Made by a program: the position numbers and the translations under genes. A DNA stretch of 64,000 nucleotides from Eubacterium_G segne (GTDB lineage Bacteria > Bacillota > Clostridia > Lachnospirales > Lachnospiraceae): assembly GCF_014287775.1 (NCBI RefSeq), contig NZ_JACOOZ010000004.1, positions 1 to 64,000 of the forward strand, read 5' to 3'. Below, piece by piece: positions 8,621 through 16,847 of the stretch. Under the pieces are notes generated by a model, which worked only from the letters and a program-made list of their open reading frames with translations, searched no databases and had not been told where the DNA came from. Numbering within the stretch: position 1 is the first letter of the stretch; each line of letters begins with the position of its first letter.

Positions 8621-8730
8621 CCTCTGCATTTGTTCATACACTTCTCTTCCTTTTGCATCTTTGCATAGTATGTTGCAATAGGAAATGGATATTTCTTCTT
8701 TACTAGCTCTTTATCGAATGTTTCTTCCAT
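8600..8730 (-). pseudogene. Truncated small ORF of the WYL-associated operon
   Basis: A clear start (AAAGGAG, then ATG at 8730) opens a frame beginning MEETFDKELVKKKYPFP and continuing through IATYYAKMQKEEKC to about NKCRGFF. It then runs into the structured fragment and a stop about 20 codons later. The good ribosome site and its place 17 bp below the DUF4760-like gene suggest a real last gene of the operon, cut by an insertion. I do not recognise the protein. Confidence 0.45.
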
Positions 8731-8746
8731 GATAAATGCTCCTTTG

Positions 8747-9295
8747 TTATTTCTTCTTTTCTATTGTTTTAATTCTTTCAACTAATGTTAAAAATTCAGT
8801 ATGAAAAGAATTCTTTAATTCAGTATCTCTTACTGAACCTCCGTTTTTTACTGCTAAAATTGGTTGCAACTTCTTAAACAACATAACAAAATATGTAGTT
8901 GCTGCCCTCTCAGTAACCTTAGCATCATAAATACCTGTATTTACGCCTAATGCAAAATGTTCTATCCTTGCTAGATAGCCCGAAATCTTGCGATACTCAT
9001 CTACCACAGAATCATACTCGTGATGCGATTCCCAGAAATCTTCTACAGTTCCCTCATTGTTCTCAACAAATTTATTCTTAGCCTCGATAGATGCAGACCA
9101 CTGCTCTGCAATATTCTTGATTTCTCCAAATGTGTATTCATTTAAATTATCAAACACCTGCTCTTGAAGAATATTTAGCGCATCGAGTGTTGCTTCTTTT
9201 TTTTCTCTTTGCTCTCCCATATAGGTTACAAGTACAGAAAAAAGAAATGTGGCAAAAGATACAATAAAAGCTAAAATTGAAATTGTAAGTTCCAT
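8747..9295 (-). CDS. DUF4760-like single-pass membrane protein
   Basis: A 182-residue protein with one N-terminal transmembrane helix (LTISILAFIVSFATFLFSVLV) followed by a long helical cytoplasmic region. The segment SGYLARIEHFALGVNTGIYD resembles DUF4760-type proteins by recall; function unknown. It starts one base after the stop of the 350-residue protein upstream, so the two are translationally coupled. Small membrane proteins like this often accompany defence or stress operons, but nothing in the sequence proves that here. Confidence 0.55.
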   Translation of the reverse strand: MELTISILAFIVSFATFLFSVLVTYMGEQREKKEATLDALNILQEQVFDNLNEYTFGEIKNIAEQWSASIEAKNKFVENNEGTVEDFWESHHEYDSVVDEYRKISGYLARIEHFALGVNTGIYDAKVTERAATTYFVMLFKKLQPILAVKNGGSVRDTELKNSFHTEFLTLVERIKTIEKKK

Positions 9296-9296
9296 A

Positions 9297-10349
9297 TTAT
9301 TGTAAATCCCTCTCTAATAAATCTATTATTTCCTTAATGTTTATATCCAAATAACATGATTCTGCTTTTATTTTTTTAATAACATCTAAATAGTTTTTAT
9401 ACTGATTGTCTGTATTAAAAATAACATCGACTAGCTCTGCATAGAAGTTAGGATTAATTTCATTAATTTTAAGCATTGTAAGCATAAATTTACTACGACG
9501 AACTATCTTTTCGCATGTCTTCTCTAGAAAGATTTCTAGTTCTTTATGATTACTATATTTCGATAACACTACTGGTTTATATGATTCAGTATAATCCCAT
9601 AGAAAGAAATAATTTATATATCTAACAAATAACTTTTTATCCCATACAACCTCATTATTATTACTAAGCCATTTTTCGTTTTTGCTATCCAATAAACATA
9701 ATGATTGATCCCAGAAATCATCTACGGCAGACGCTCTATATGGATTAAAATATGCTGGAACCAAAACAAAATTGCCTAAGCTATGATACAAGTCTAGATA
9801 CGATGATAATCCATTAACTTCATTAAGCCATACTTCCAAAGTTTTTTTGCTAATCTCGTTTGCAAACAACTCCAACATAAAATTAGCTGAAATTCGTCCT
9901 TTTTTTAGAGAAACAATATTTTTCTCGTTACAGCTTTCAAATGATTCCTTAATAATCATATTTACTATAGTTTGAGCAGAATTCATTGTTTCAGGGCCTA
10001 CCAGACCAAAAGAATCAATTGCACTAATTCCATACCGACTAAGTTTTCCATTGCTTACATCATTCCACCCCCACAATGCTCTGTAAACCTCACGAGTAAG
10101 CATACATGTATCATTTTCGTTGTTCTCAAGCGTCCCATCGCAATCCGCGATATTACCAAATTTTTGGTTTACGACTTCTGCAAACTTCTTTCCATTTTCA
10201 TAGCCACTATTTCTTGCCTTATCATTATTAGCTTTATATGTAAAATACCTTGAATATGTATCTAATCCGCTTTCTGCCAATAACTTATTTTCGAACTCAA
10301 AATTGTATTCTATTGGATTATTTAACTTAATAAAATCAGATAATTTCAT
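9297..10349 (-). CDS. Unrecognised 350-residue soluble protein
   Basis: I do not recognise a catalytic family. The protein is hydrophilic and has no signal peptide or membrane helix. The centre holds YHSLGNFVLVPAYFNPYR followed by DDFWDQSLCLL, a pattern I remember from uncharacterised bacterial proteins (HxxGNFxPVPxxFN...DxWD). The N-terminal TREVYRALWGWNDV segment and an aromatic-rich C-terminal helical half complete it. It is the fourth gene of an operon running from the WYL regulator and precedes the DUF4760-like gene by one base. Confidence 0.5.
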   Translation of the reverse strand: MKLSDFIKLNNPIEYNFEFENKLLAESGLDTYSRYFTYKANNDKARNSGYENGKKFAEVVNQKFGNIADCDGTLENNENDTCMLTREVYRALWGWNDVSNGKLSRYGISAIDSFGLVGPETMNSAQTIVNMIIKESFESCNEKNIVSLKKGRISANFMLELFANEISKKTLEVWLNEVNGLSSYLDLYHSLGNFVLVPAYFNPYRASAVDDFWDQSLCLLDSKNEKWLSNNNEVVWDKKLFVRYINYFFLWDYTESYKPVVLSKYSNHKELEIFLEKTCEKIVRRSKFMLTMLKINEINPNFYAELVDVIFNTDNQYKNYLDVIKKIKAESCYLDINIKEIIDLLERDLQ

Positions 10350-10391
10350 ATCAACTTATACCTCATCTACTTTCCTAACTTTCTCTCTAAA

Positions 10392-10808
10392 TCAGCAATC
10401 CTCTGTTCTCCATATGATGCTTGCTGTGCATGCCAATTTGCAGTATCCAAATCCTTTCCTGCGTTTTTTCTCTTCTCTTTGCTGCTGTCTCTGGTAAGCT
10501 CGTTCTTTTCTATCATAAATCTTGTTCTTTCTTACTCGAATGTTATATTCATGTTCATCAAGATAATCCATATCTTCACTAGTAAATAACTTCTTTTGAC
10601 CAAGTTTTATAATAATGTCAAAAATGCGGAAATGAATGTTTACTTTCTTATATGTACAGAAGAATAACTTAAATAACTGAACCACAAATAAAATTAAGAA
10701 GTAGCATAAAATTCCTCCAAGGAAGGAAGCAATCACTCCTGTTATAAACATCATTGCTTTTTGAATAACATTTTTACCCCAAAACAAATCTCTATTTGTG
10801 GTAAGCAT
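10392..10808 (-). CDS. Small membrane protein, possibly frameshifted at its 3' end
   Basis: The N-terminal half has a strong membrane segment (FITGVIASFLGGILCYFLIL and following residues), then a charged helical tail rich in Lys/Arg/Gln. I prefer ATG 10808 (GGAAG upstream) over the ATGs at 10820-10823. Near the end is a run of six A on the coding strand (10464-10469). Beyond it, the +1 frame reads AGKDLDTANWHAQQASYG and ends at 10367, 17 bp before the next gene. That frame looks more protein-like than the annotated one (stop at 10392). This could be a homopolymer sequencing error, a true mutation or ribosomal frameshifting. Confidence 0.5.
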   Translation of the reverse strand: MLTTNRDLFWGKNVIQKAMMFITGVIASFLGGILCYFLILFVVQLFKLFFCTYKKVNIHFRIFDIIIKLGQKKLFTSEDMDYLDEHEYNIRVRKNKIYDRKERAYQRQQQREEKKRRKGFGYCKLACTASIIWRTEDC

Positions 10809-10914
10809 CCATACTTCCATCAATTGCTAGTTGCTCCTGCATTCCTGAAAACTGTTGCAAAGTTATCCCTTGCTCTAAAATTCTTATATTTTCCTCAATA
10901 TTGACATTTCCCAT
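10792..10914 (-). CDS. Unrecognised 40-residue peptide
   Basis: A short frame starts at 10914 behind AGGAAAG and reads MGNVNIEENIRILEQGITLQ, ending in DGSMDAYHK. It lies between the polytopic membrane protein and the small membrane protein, overlapping the start of the latter by 17 bases, as expected in a tightly packed operon. It has no membrane segment. The good ribosome site and operon position support it; there is no family match from memory. Confidence 0.45.
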   Translation of the reverse strand: MGNVNIEENIRILEQGITLQQFSGMQEQLAIDGSMDAYHK

Positions 10915-10934
10915 TTTATACTTTCCTATATATT

Positions 10935-12047
10935 CTAATTCTGCTTCATCCAAGGGATTTCACTACTCTTAATTTCTCTTCCAGACTCAGACTCATAAAT
11001 ATGAAACTTGCCTTTTTCAAACCATTCTAAGCTACATATTTCTCTTGTAATAATTCCATTATCGCTAGCGATATAATCGTGCATCATTCCATGTACCTTC
11101 CAAAGTTTAAATCCAAGCGTTCTATTAAAGTAAGGAACATACGCACATGTCTCTTCAATAACAAGTTCTTTGTTGGCACGTTTTTTCTCTCCTCTTTCAC
11201 TTAGGTTTCCAGTATTAACCTTCTTTTCATTATGACTTGAACTCCAGCTGCCACCACCGGAAGATGAATCTGATGAGGATGGTGATGAACCACCTTCCCC
11301 ACCACTACTTGCAACAATCTTAATACCAAAGAAAATAAGGGCTCCAATTACGACTAGCGCAACCGCTCCAGATACCAATGGAATTATATTTTGAAGAATT
11401 AAAAAGAATAACGGCATTACAATATTTGCAAAAACCAATGACAGCGCTGTATAACCAACCATCCATCTACATTCTGCTGTAATTAGCGTAAATACTATGA
11501 AGCAAATTACAGATACCAATGTCACTGCTACGTATGCAATCAAAATTGCTCTAAGATTTATTGTTACACCCTCAAATTTGCCAAGTGCCTGATATAACTG
11601 CTCTTCTGAAAAAACAAGTTTGCCAACAGCGATCCAAAAAACTACAGTTGATAACGCAATAACAACTCCCATTACAACAAGATCAACTATCATTGCTATT
11701 CGCATTCCCTTACCCCTGTTTTTAAAGTAATTGATTAGCATCACTATCAGTTCAGCTACAACTAAAGCTAATAATATTTTGCCTACAATTCCAGGAACCA
11801 TCATTCCTGTTGTTCCACTAGTAAATCCTTCAGAAATGCCATCTAAACCGTTTTCTTTAATTGAACCAACCTGCGAAGAATAACCACCGTTTACGATGAA
11901 CATAATATAGGTTACAATTCCAGTAACAATTGATGTCAAACAAATTGCCATTGGAATAAGAAATCCCAGATTATTAATAGGATCTGAACTAAATCCTTTT
12001 ATTGACTCACCCGTTCTGCTAATTAATCCTTTAACTTTTTGAACCAT
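10935..12047 (-). CDS. Polytopic membrane protein with Ser-rich linker
   Basis: About 370 residues if started at ATG 12047 (AAAGGAG upstream); a longer frame opens at 12107. Six or so hydrophobic segments fill residues 20-250 (for example LGFLIPMAICLTSIVTGIV and AVALVVIGALIFFGI). A low-complexity SSPSSSDSSSGGGSWSSS linker follows, then a soluble C-terminal domain of about 90 residues with VPYFNRTLGFKLWKVHGMMH. It looks like a membrane anchor or channel presenting a cytoplasmic domain. It is the first structural gene below the WYL regulator (about 90 bp). I do not recognise the family. Confidence 0.6.
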   Translation of the reverse strand: MVQKVKGLISRTGESIKGFSSDPINNLGFLIPMAICLTSIVTGIVTYIMFIVNGGYSSQVGSIKENGLDGISEGFTSGTTGMMVPGIVGKILLALVVAELIVMLINYFKNRGKGMRIAMIVDLVVMGVVIALSTVVFWIAVGKLVFSEEQLYQALGKFEGVTINLRAILIAYVAVTLVSVICFIVFTLITAECRWMVGYTALSLVFANIVMPLFFLILQNIIPLVSGAVALVVIGALIFFGIKIVASSGGEGGSSPSSSDSSSGGGSWSSSHNEKKVNTGNLSERGEKKRANKELVIEETCAYVPYFNRTLGFKLWKVHGMMHDYIASDNGIITREICSLEWFEKGKFHIYESESGREIKSSEIPWMKQN

Positions 12048-12135
12048 TTTTTCATATGCTCCTTTGCATTTTCTCTTTGATGATTTGATATTACATCTAT
12101 ATAGCAATTTCTTCTTGACAAAAAAGATGCGAACT

Positions 12136-13359
12136 TTATCTATATCTTTCAGCTAAAGACTTACATTTTCCCAGAATTCTCTGGCGTAATGACTCTGGTT
12201 GCAATACCTCAACAAAATCTGAACACTGCATAGCCCACGATATCATTGCATCAGGAACACACTCCACTTCAATGCAATCCCATGTGTCATCTATATGTTC
12301 TACAAACTGATATCTGTCTCCAAAGTAATCATGTAATAATGTATATCTATCTTTATCTATCTTTAATGAAATACTTTCAGGCTTACCATAATACATATAC
12401 AAGTGTTCAGTCTGAAACTTGCTAGCCTCCTTTGAATTCCACTCCATCGGTAGGCCTTTTATTTCAGATTTTGGTCTACGTTTCTCACTAATCATTTTTC
12501 CATCTTTTGCAAGCGATGCCTTGATTTCTGTTGTGATTTCACTCATCAAATCAATTCTATAAATTGCGACATCATCATGTGGTTCGGTAGCACAAATGAG
12601 ATAAGGCTTGCCATTATACATAATTATGTAATACGGATTTACAACATATCTTAGCTTAGCCCCATTAGCATCCACTCTTGCCTTAAGCTTTTTGTTTTCG
12701 TCATATCCATTAAAATAAAAAGATATTTTTAAGCCAGCCCCTTTATTTGCCTCAATTGCCGTTCTAATAACTTGCAAATTATTTTTTAAAGCAATCTCAT
12801 CTACTCTCGAATCTTCAAAAACACCTGCTATCTTTTTACTAATTGTTCTTGTATTCTCACTAATATAAGGTGAATACTTAGGAAAATTCTTACTAGATAA
12901 AGTAATTAGTTTTCTAATTATCTTTTCTTTACTTTCATCATCTATGGATTTCAAGAAAAGAACTCCTTCGATTACCTGATTTAATTCAGCAAAAGAAAGT
13001 ATCTGATTATATCTAAGACTACGAAGTTGCAACTTTTTAGAGCCTTCTGTTGTAAGCCCAAAATCTCTGGCCTTAAGTTTCTCCTCTAATCCTTTTGCAA
13101 TTATCACATAATCTTCAATAGATGCATTCTCATAAACATATCCGTCAACATCTTCAGGATTAAGCTCCTTCATGATTGTCTTCAAATAATCTGTCAATGT
13201 ACGTTCTGAGCATGCGCAGTCTCTGTCTCTAAGCAACTCCAAAATCTCTGGCTGAGTAATTGTGTTAAACTCATCAGTTTCTTCCTGTAGGATTTTCATA
13301 ATATTTATTAGTCTTCCTACAAACCCAAAGTCATGAACTGTTTTCTTTTCTGTTGCCAT
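12136..13359 (-). CDS. WYL-domain transcriptional regulator
   Basis: A 407-residue regulator heading the operon. The N-terminal region (RLINIMKILQEETDEFNTIT then TQPEILELLRDRDCACSERT) is a winged helix-turn-helix of the DeoR/YafY type. The central part (AKLRYVVNPYYIIMYNGKPY and DVAIYRIDLM) is a WYL ligand-sensing domain, and the end is the typical WCX extension. AAGGAG precedes ATG. WYL regulators commonly control defence and DNA-damage operons through nucleic-acid or nucleotide ligands; the neighbours here are membrane proteins of unknown role. It probably autoregulates the operon that follows it. Confidence 0.85.
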   Translation of the reverse strand: MATEKKTVHDFGFVGRLINIMKILQEETDEFNTITQPEILELLRDRDCACSERTLTDYLKTIMKELNPEDVDGYVYENASIEDYVIIAKGLEEKLKARDFGLTTEGSKKLQLRSLRYNQILSFAELNQVIEGVLFLKSIDDESKEKIIRKLITLSSKNFPKYSPYISENTRTISKKIAGVFEDSRVDEIALKNNLQVIRTAIEANKGAGLKISFYFNGYDENKKLKARVDANGAKLRYVVNPYYIIMYNGKPYLICATEPHDDVAIYRIDLMSEITTEIKASLAKDGKMISEKRRPKSEIKGLPMEWNSKEASKFQTEHLYMYYGKPESISLKIDKDRYTLLHDYFGDRYQFVEHIDDTWDCIEVECVPDAMISWAMQCSDFVEVLQPESLRQRILGKCKSLAERYR

Positions 13360-13476
13360 AAATGACTCCTTTCTAGATATTTTCTATTATACCACATTTT
13401 TTTGGCAACATCTCTCCATTTTTCTTTGTCTCTCATGACACACATAATAGCGCCCTCCTATATTAAATTATTTATA

Positions 13477-15318
13477 ATCGAGTAGGAGGGAAATTTAACT
13501 AAATTTCCCGACCTCTCACACCACCGTGCGTACCGTTCGGTACACGGCGGTTCAATCAACTTAACAAGTAACACACCTTTCGGTGTAGTAATCTAACATT
13601 GAGACTAATCCAAATGAGGTTAGTCTCTTTGTACTTATAGCCTTTTGTATCCATCCATTGTGGGCAAGTCTTGCATATCTGTCTCCGCAATACGCTATTT
13701 TAAATGCTGCCCATCTTGGTACATCAAGCTTCATAAGGTTCTTTGCTCTGTTTTGTGGAGTTTTCCAATGTTTCCAAATGCACATACGAAGTCTATATCT
13801 GGTGTTACCATCTAATTTTCGACAAAGTGTTTTCATACTACCTATTTTGAAGTAGTTTATCCAACCTCTTATGAGCTGATTAAGTTTCTCCACTCTATAG
13901 CTGTTGCTAACACCCCAGCTACGACAGGTGAGTTCTTTCATTCTCTTCTTAAACTTCGCTACTGATTTTGCATGTGGTTTTGCCTTAAACTGATGTGCTC
14001 TTGTGTCAAAGTAGAACCCAAACCCAAGGTATTTAAGTCCGCTTTGTCTGTCTACTTTACTCTTTGTCATGTTGACCTTGAGACCTAGTTTCTCCTCAAT
14101 AAATCGAGATATATTTCTCATTACCCGATTTGCAGACATTTCACTTCCAACCATGATAATACAGTCATCTGCATACCGCACAAAGTTAAGCCCTCGCTTT
14201 TCCATTTCCTTATCAAGTTCATTGAGCATGATGTTTGCCAATAACGGCGAAAGATTTCCTCCTTGCGGTGTTCCCACAATAGAATCCTCATATTCATCGT
14301 CAATCATGATTCCGCTGACAAGATATTTCCTTATGATAGAGATAACATCTCCATCTTTTATAGTTCTGCCTATGATAGTCATAAGCTTGTCATGGTTTAC
14401 CGTGTCAAAGAACTTTTCCAAGTCAATGTCTACAATCCAATCGTTACCATCATTCATCATGTCAAGTGCTGTTAGGATTGCTTGCTGTGCACATCTATTC
14501 GGTCTGAATCCGTAACTATGTTCATGGAATTGTTCCTCGTAGATTGGTGTTAATACCTGTGCAATGGCTTGCTGTATGAATCTGTCTGTTACTGTTGGTA
14601 CTCCTAGGTTTCTGACACCGCCATCAGGCTTTGGTATCTCCACTCTTCGTACTGGTTGAGGTTTATACTTTCTTGTCCTCAACTGTTCCTTGATGATTTC
14701 GCCGTTCTTTTCAAGATGTTCTTTGAGTTCCGGGTACTTCATTCCGTCCACTCCCTCTGCACCTTTATTTCGTACGACTTGCAGATATGCGCTGTTGAGA
14801 TTACCGCTAGATAAAATCTGCTCCATTAGACTACTTGTGTCCATGCGTTCTTTCCTTTCCGTCTCGCTTGATTTGACCATCTTTTACCCGATTGGTTACG
14901 GCAGATGTTGCCATTTCTGCAATACGAGACATACTCAAACTTATTGATTGTTCGCCCCTTCGCTCCATTTCCATTACAGAAACTTCTTCACTACTATGGG
15001 CTCGGCTGAATTCTCACAGTTCGTTGTTACTAGGCTAATGGAACCTCTGTGAGACCTCCACGCTTAAGGTGCACGCTCTTTCTCTCCATATATCCGCCAC
15101 ATTTACTCTGCTACTACAAAAGTGATAGTTATTAGACTTCGTTGCTTTTAGCCAACTTATCTCTCATAGCCTAGCCTTATATGTGATTTCTGTCCGTCGG
15201 ACCAGAGATTTGCTTACAGCTTCCTTCAGATTCCATCTCACGATGGACACCCTTGCTGTTCAGCTATACACTTCCCACTATCTGGGCGTGTTCGAGACTT
15301 TCACCCGTTAGAGCGCGC
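13477..15318 (-). mobile_element. Group II intron with intron-encoded reverse transcriptase
   Basis: Read on the minus strand, the intron seems to begin near 15318 (GCGCGCTCTAACGGGTGAAA) and ends at 13477 with CTACTCGAT, matching the AY 3' end. Domain V is visible near 13510-13555 (GTGTACCGAACGGTACGCAC) and domain VI follows (GGGAAATTTA pairing with TAAATTTCCC). The encoded protein lies in the large loop. Upstream of the 5' end is a terminator-like hairpin (15337-15368), the preferred target type of bacterial group IIC introns. The 5' boundary is uncertain by several bases. Confidence 0.85.
13561..14844 (-). CDS. ltrA: Group II intron reverse transcriptase/maturase
   Basis: A protein of about 427 residues from ATG 14844 (GAAAGGAAAG upstream); the frame is open to 14880. 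The reverse transcriptase fingers and palm show KGAEGVDGM, PKPDGGVRNLGVPTV, QFHEHSYGFRPNRCAQQA and the catalytic FVRYADDCII (YADD). The maturase (X) domain follows, with GWINYFKIGSM. No HNH endonuclease domain is present, so second-strand priming must use another route, as in the endonuclease-lacking classes. It splices and mobilises its own intron RNA, and appears intact. Confidence 0.93.
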   Translation of the reverse strand: MDTSSLMEQILSSGNLNSAYLQVVRNKGAEGVDGMKYPELKEHLEKNGEIIKEQLRTRKYKPQPVRRVEIPKPDGGVRNLGVPTVTDRFIQQAIAQVLTPIYEEQFHEHSYGFRPNRCAQQAILTALDMMNDGNDWIVDIDLEKFFDTVNHDKLMTIIGRTIKDGDVISIIRKYLVSGIMIDDEYEDSIVGTPQGGNLSPLLANIMLNELDKEMEKRGLNFVRYADDCIIMVGSEMSANRVMRNISRFIEEKLGLKVNMTKSKVDRQSGLKYLGFGFYFDTRAHQFKAKPHAKSVAKFKKRMKELTCRSWGVSNSYRVEKLNQLIRGWINYFKIGSMKTLCRKLDGNTRYRLRMCIWKHWKTPQNRAKNLMKLDVPRWAAFKIAYCGDRYARLAHNGWIQKAISTKRLTSFGLVSMLDYYTERCVTC

Positions 15319-15336
15319 CCATGGCGCGCAAACTAA

Positions 15337-15368
15337 AAATAAGCGCAACTACATAGTTACGCTTATTT
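15337..15368 (-). terminator. Hairpin terminator used as intron target
   Basis: AAATAAGCGCAACT pairs with AGTTACGCTTATTT (one mismatch) around a four-base loop, followed on the minus strand by a T-rich run and then the group II intron. It could end transcription from the SLATT gene to its right on the minus strand. Confidence 0.75.
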
Positions 15369-15447
15369 AATATCATATTGTCAAAACTGTGGACAAAAAA
15401 TTATATAAAATCAAAATAACAATAATATTATATCTTAATATTATTAT

Positions 15448-15469
15448 TTGACGCCAATTTGTCGCCATC
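15448..15469. repeat. Paired 11-bp arm-like repeats (TTGACGCCAAT / TTGTCGCCATC)
   Basis: Two related 11-bp units lie head to tail about 45 bp left of a guaA-like core. The spacing equals one helical turn, as at the ends of elements A and B. They are probable integrase arm sites of the element to the left (module D). Confidence 0.5.
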
Positions 15470-15513
15470 TTTTTCGCAAATCCTTTATCTATGGGCTTTC
15501 CGGATGGATGATG

Positions 15514-15525
15514 TTATTCAAACTC
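15514..15525. other. guaA-like attachment core, module D/C boundary
   Basis: TTATTCAAACTC repeats the reverse complement of the last guaA codons (GAGTTTGAATA on the minus strand). There is no gene between 15370 and 15663 apart from this core and the arm-like repeats on either side. Confidence 0.65.
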
Positions 15526-15625
15526 GATTTCGGCAACTATATATCGTGTCTAGTCAAGTGTTATATTGCTATATTTTGTATAATTATTTTTGATATTCTA
15601 TGTATTCTTCATCGTTTTGGAACTT

Positions 15626-15647
15626 TTTGCAAGCATTTTGCAAGCAT
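15626..15647. repeat. Perfect 11-bp tandem repeat (TTTGCAAGCAT twice)
   Basis: Two identical 11-bp units lie about 100 bp inside the left core of module C, just after the SLATT gene stop. Position and period match the arm-like repeats of the other elements, so it may be the integrase arm site for this module. I did not find a copy at the right end. Confidence 0.55.
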
Positions 15648-15663
15648 ATTCATTATATAAAAG

Positions 15664-16191
15664 CTATTCCCACAAATCTAATTCCTCTATCGTATAGTTT
15701 TCTTCTCCATTTTGTATACCATTTTTTGCCTTATTATAATCTCTTTGATTTGTCGGAAATTGCGATCCCATCTCATTCGCCTGACTTATTTCGCTCTGAA
15801 TTTCCTCTGCCCTTTTCATAATATCTTGTTCCGACAACATTTTATCCTTTATAAAATTTAACATAAGACTAATCTTTTTACTAATTCTCAAATACATATC
15901 TGCAACTTTTGCATTTCCCTGGGCTTGCTTTTCATAATCTCCAATTTTTTGTATACTCGCCAATATAGTTGCTATTATAGTCAATATTAGGGCAATTATT
16001 TCAGCTATTTTACTTCCTTTACCAAACACTACTGTAAGCAAAGTAGTCCCCGTAATTGCATTTAAAAATATTTGTATAAAAGATAATGTTCTATAATATC
16101 TACGTTTTCTTTCAGCAGCATTGTAATGCTTTTTCTTTTCGTAAATTGCGTCTGCTTTAAACTGCTTTAACTGTTTAACTATACTATCCAT
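15664..16191 (-). CDS. SLATT-domain two-TM protein, probable CBASS effector
   Basis: A 175-residue membrane protein. After a charged N-terminal helix come two transmembrane segments (about residues 36-56, RTLSFIQIFLNAITGTTLL; and 61-82, KIAEIIALILTIIATIL), then a long soluble helical tail. This is the layout of SLATT proteins (SMODS/SLOG-associating two-TM effectors), expected to damage the membrane when triggered by a nucleotide signal. Its start overlaps the E2-like gene stop by one base (TGATG), so it is the translationally coupled last gene of the defence operon. The effector role is inferred from family and context. Confidence 0.8.
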   Translation of the reverse strand: MDSIVKQLKQFKADAIYEKKKHYNAAERKRRYYRTLSFIQIFLNAITGTTLLTVVFGKGSKIAEIIALILTIIATILASIQKIGDYEKQAQGNAKVADMYLRISKKISLMLNFIKDKMLSEQDIMKRAEEIQSEISQANEMGSQFPTNQRDYNKAKNGIQNGEENYTIEELDLWE

Positions 16192-16844
16192 CAGTTCCCC
16201 TTTCTATCATATATTCTTTTTAATTCTATCAAAATTTCTTTACACTCAGTCTTAAGACCTGCATTCATTACCTTCATTAATATATCCCCATGACAATTTC
16301 TTAACCTTTTTCCACTTCCACAAGGGCATAACAAGTGACCTCTATATGAAGAATTCGCTATAAAATGCATAATATCAAAGACTTGTCCCCATTCTTTAAC
16401 ATTAAACAATTCCTTTATATATTCCAAATCGCCCATAATACCATGCGATCTCTCTCCAAACGGATATATACCATATTCTTCATAATAACGATATGTATAT
16501 AAGTAAGGTACTATATACATATCAACAAAGCTACTTATACCTGTATTTTGTGAAAAATACATCTTTAGCTCAAAATCAGAAGCCAAACACAACTGCCCAT
16601 CATCGTACCGATGAGGATAATTTTTATCAATCCTATTTGATACCTCTTTTACTACTGGTATTTGCGAAGAACTATCACCTAAAACTGTAATTTCCAAATT
16701 AAATTTTCCAGTCAGCCGAACATCATTATAAATATGATCCAGGTCAAATTCTCCTGTAAAAATATATTCTTTTTCATGTTCAATAATTTTAAGCGTAGGA
16801 TACTTTTCTCTCATGGTTACAATATCACGATTATCAATTTTCAT
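16191..16844 (-). CDS. E2-like ubiquitin-conjugating protein with C-terminal SEC-C motif
   Basis: A 217-residue protein. The core HRYDDGQLCLASDFELKMYF has the bacterial E2 pattern, a predicted catalytic Cys86 in LCL. The C-terminus carries a SEC-C zinc motif, CPCGSGKRLRNCHG (Cys173, Cys175, Cys184, His185). No E1 or JAB peptidase gene is present, so the cassette fits type II-short CBASS, in which a lone E2-like protein is thought to modify or prime the CD-NTase. It starts 3 bp after the CD-NTase stop and overlaps the effector start. Confidence 0.8.
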   Translation of the reverse strand: MKIDNRDIVTMREKYPTLKIIEHEKEYIFTGEFDLDHIYNDVRLTGKFNLEITVLGDSSSQIPVVKEVSNRIDKNYPHRYDDGQLCLASDFELKMYFSQNTGISSFVDMYIVPYLYTYRYYEEYGIYPFGERSHGIMGDLEYIKELFNVKEWGQVFDIMHFIANSSYRGHLLCPCGSGKRLRNCHGDILMKVMNAGLKTECKEILIELKRIYDRKGN

Positions 16845-16847
16845 AGA

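Noticed and set aside
14931..14950. ACTCAAACTTA as a fifth guaA-like core
   Set aside because: Matches only part of the core, lies within the group II intron and has no arm repeats or hairpin nearby.
15514..15660. CRISPR-like short repeats
   Set aside because: Only a single pair of 11-bp units with no spacers; better explained as integrase arm sites.
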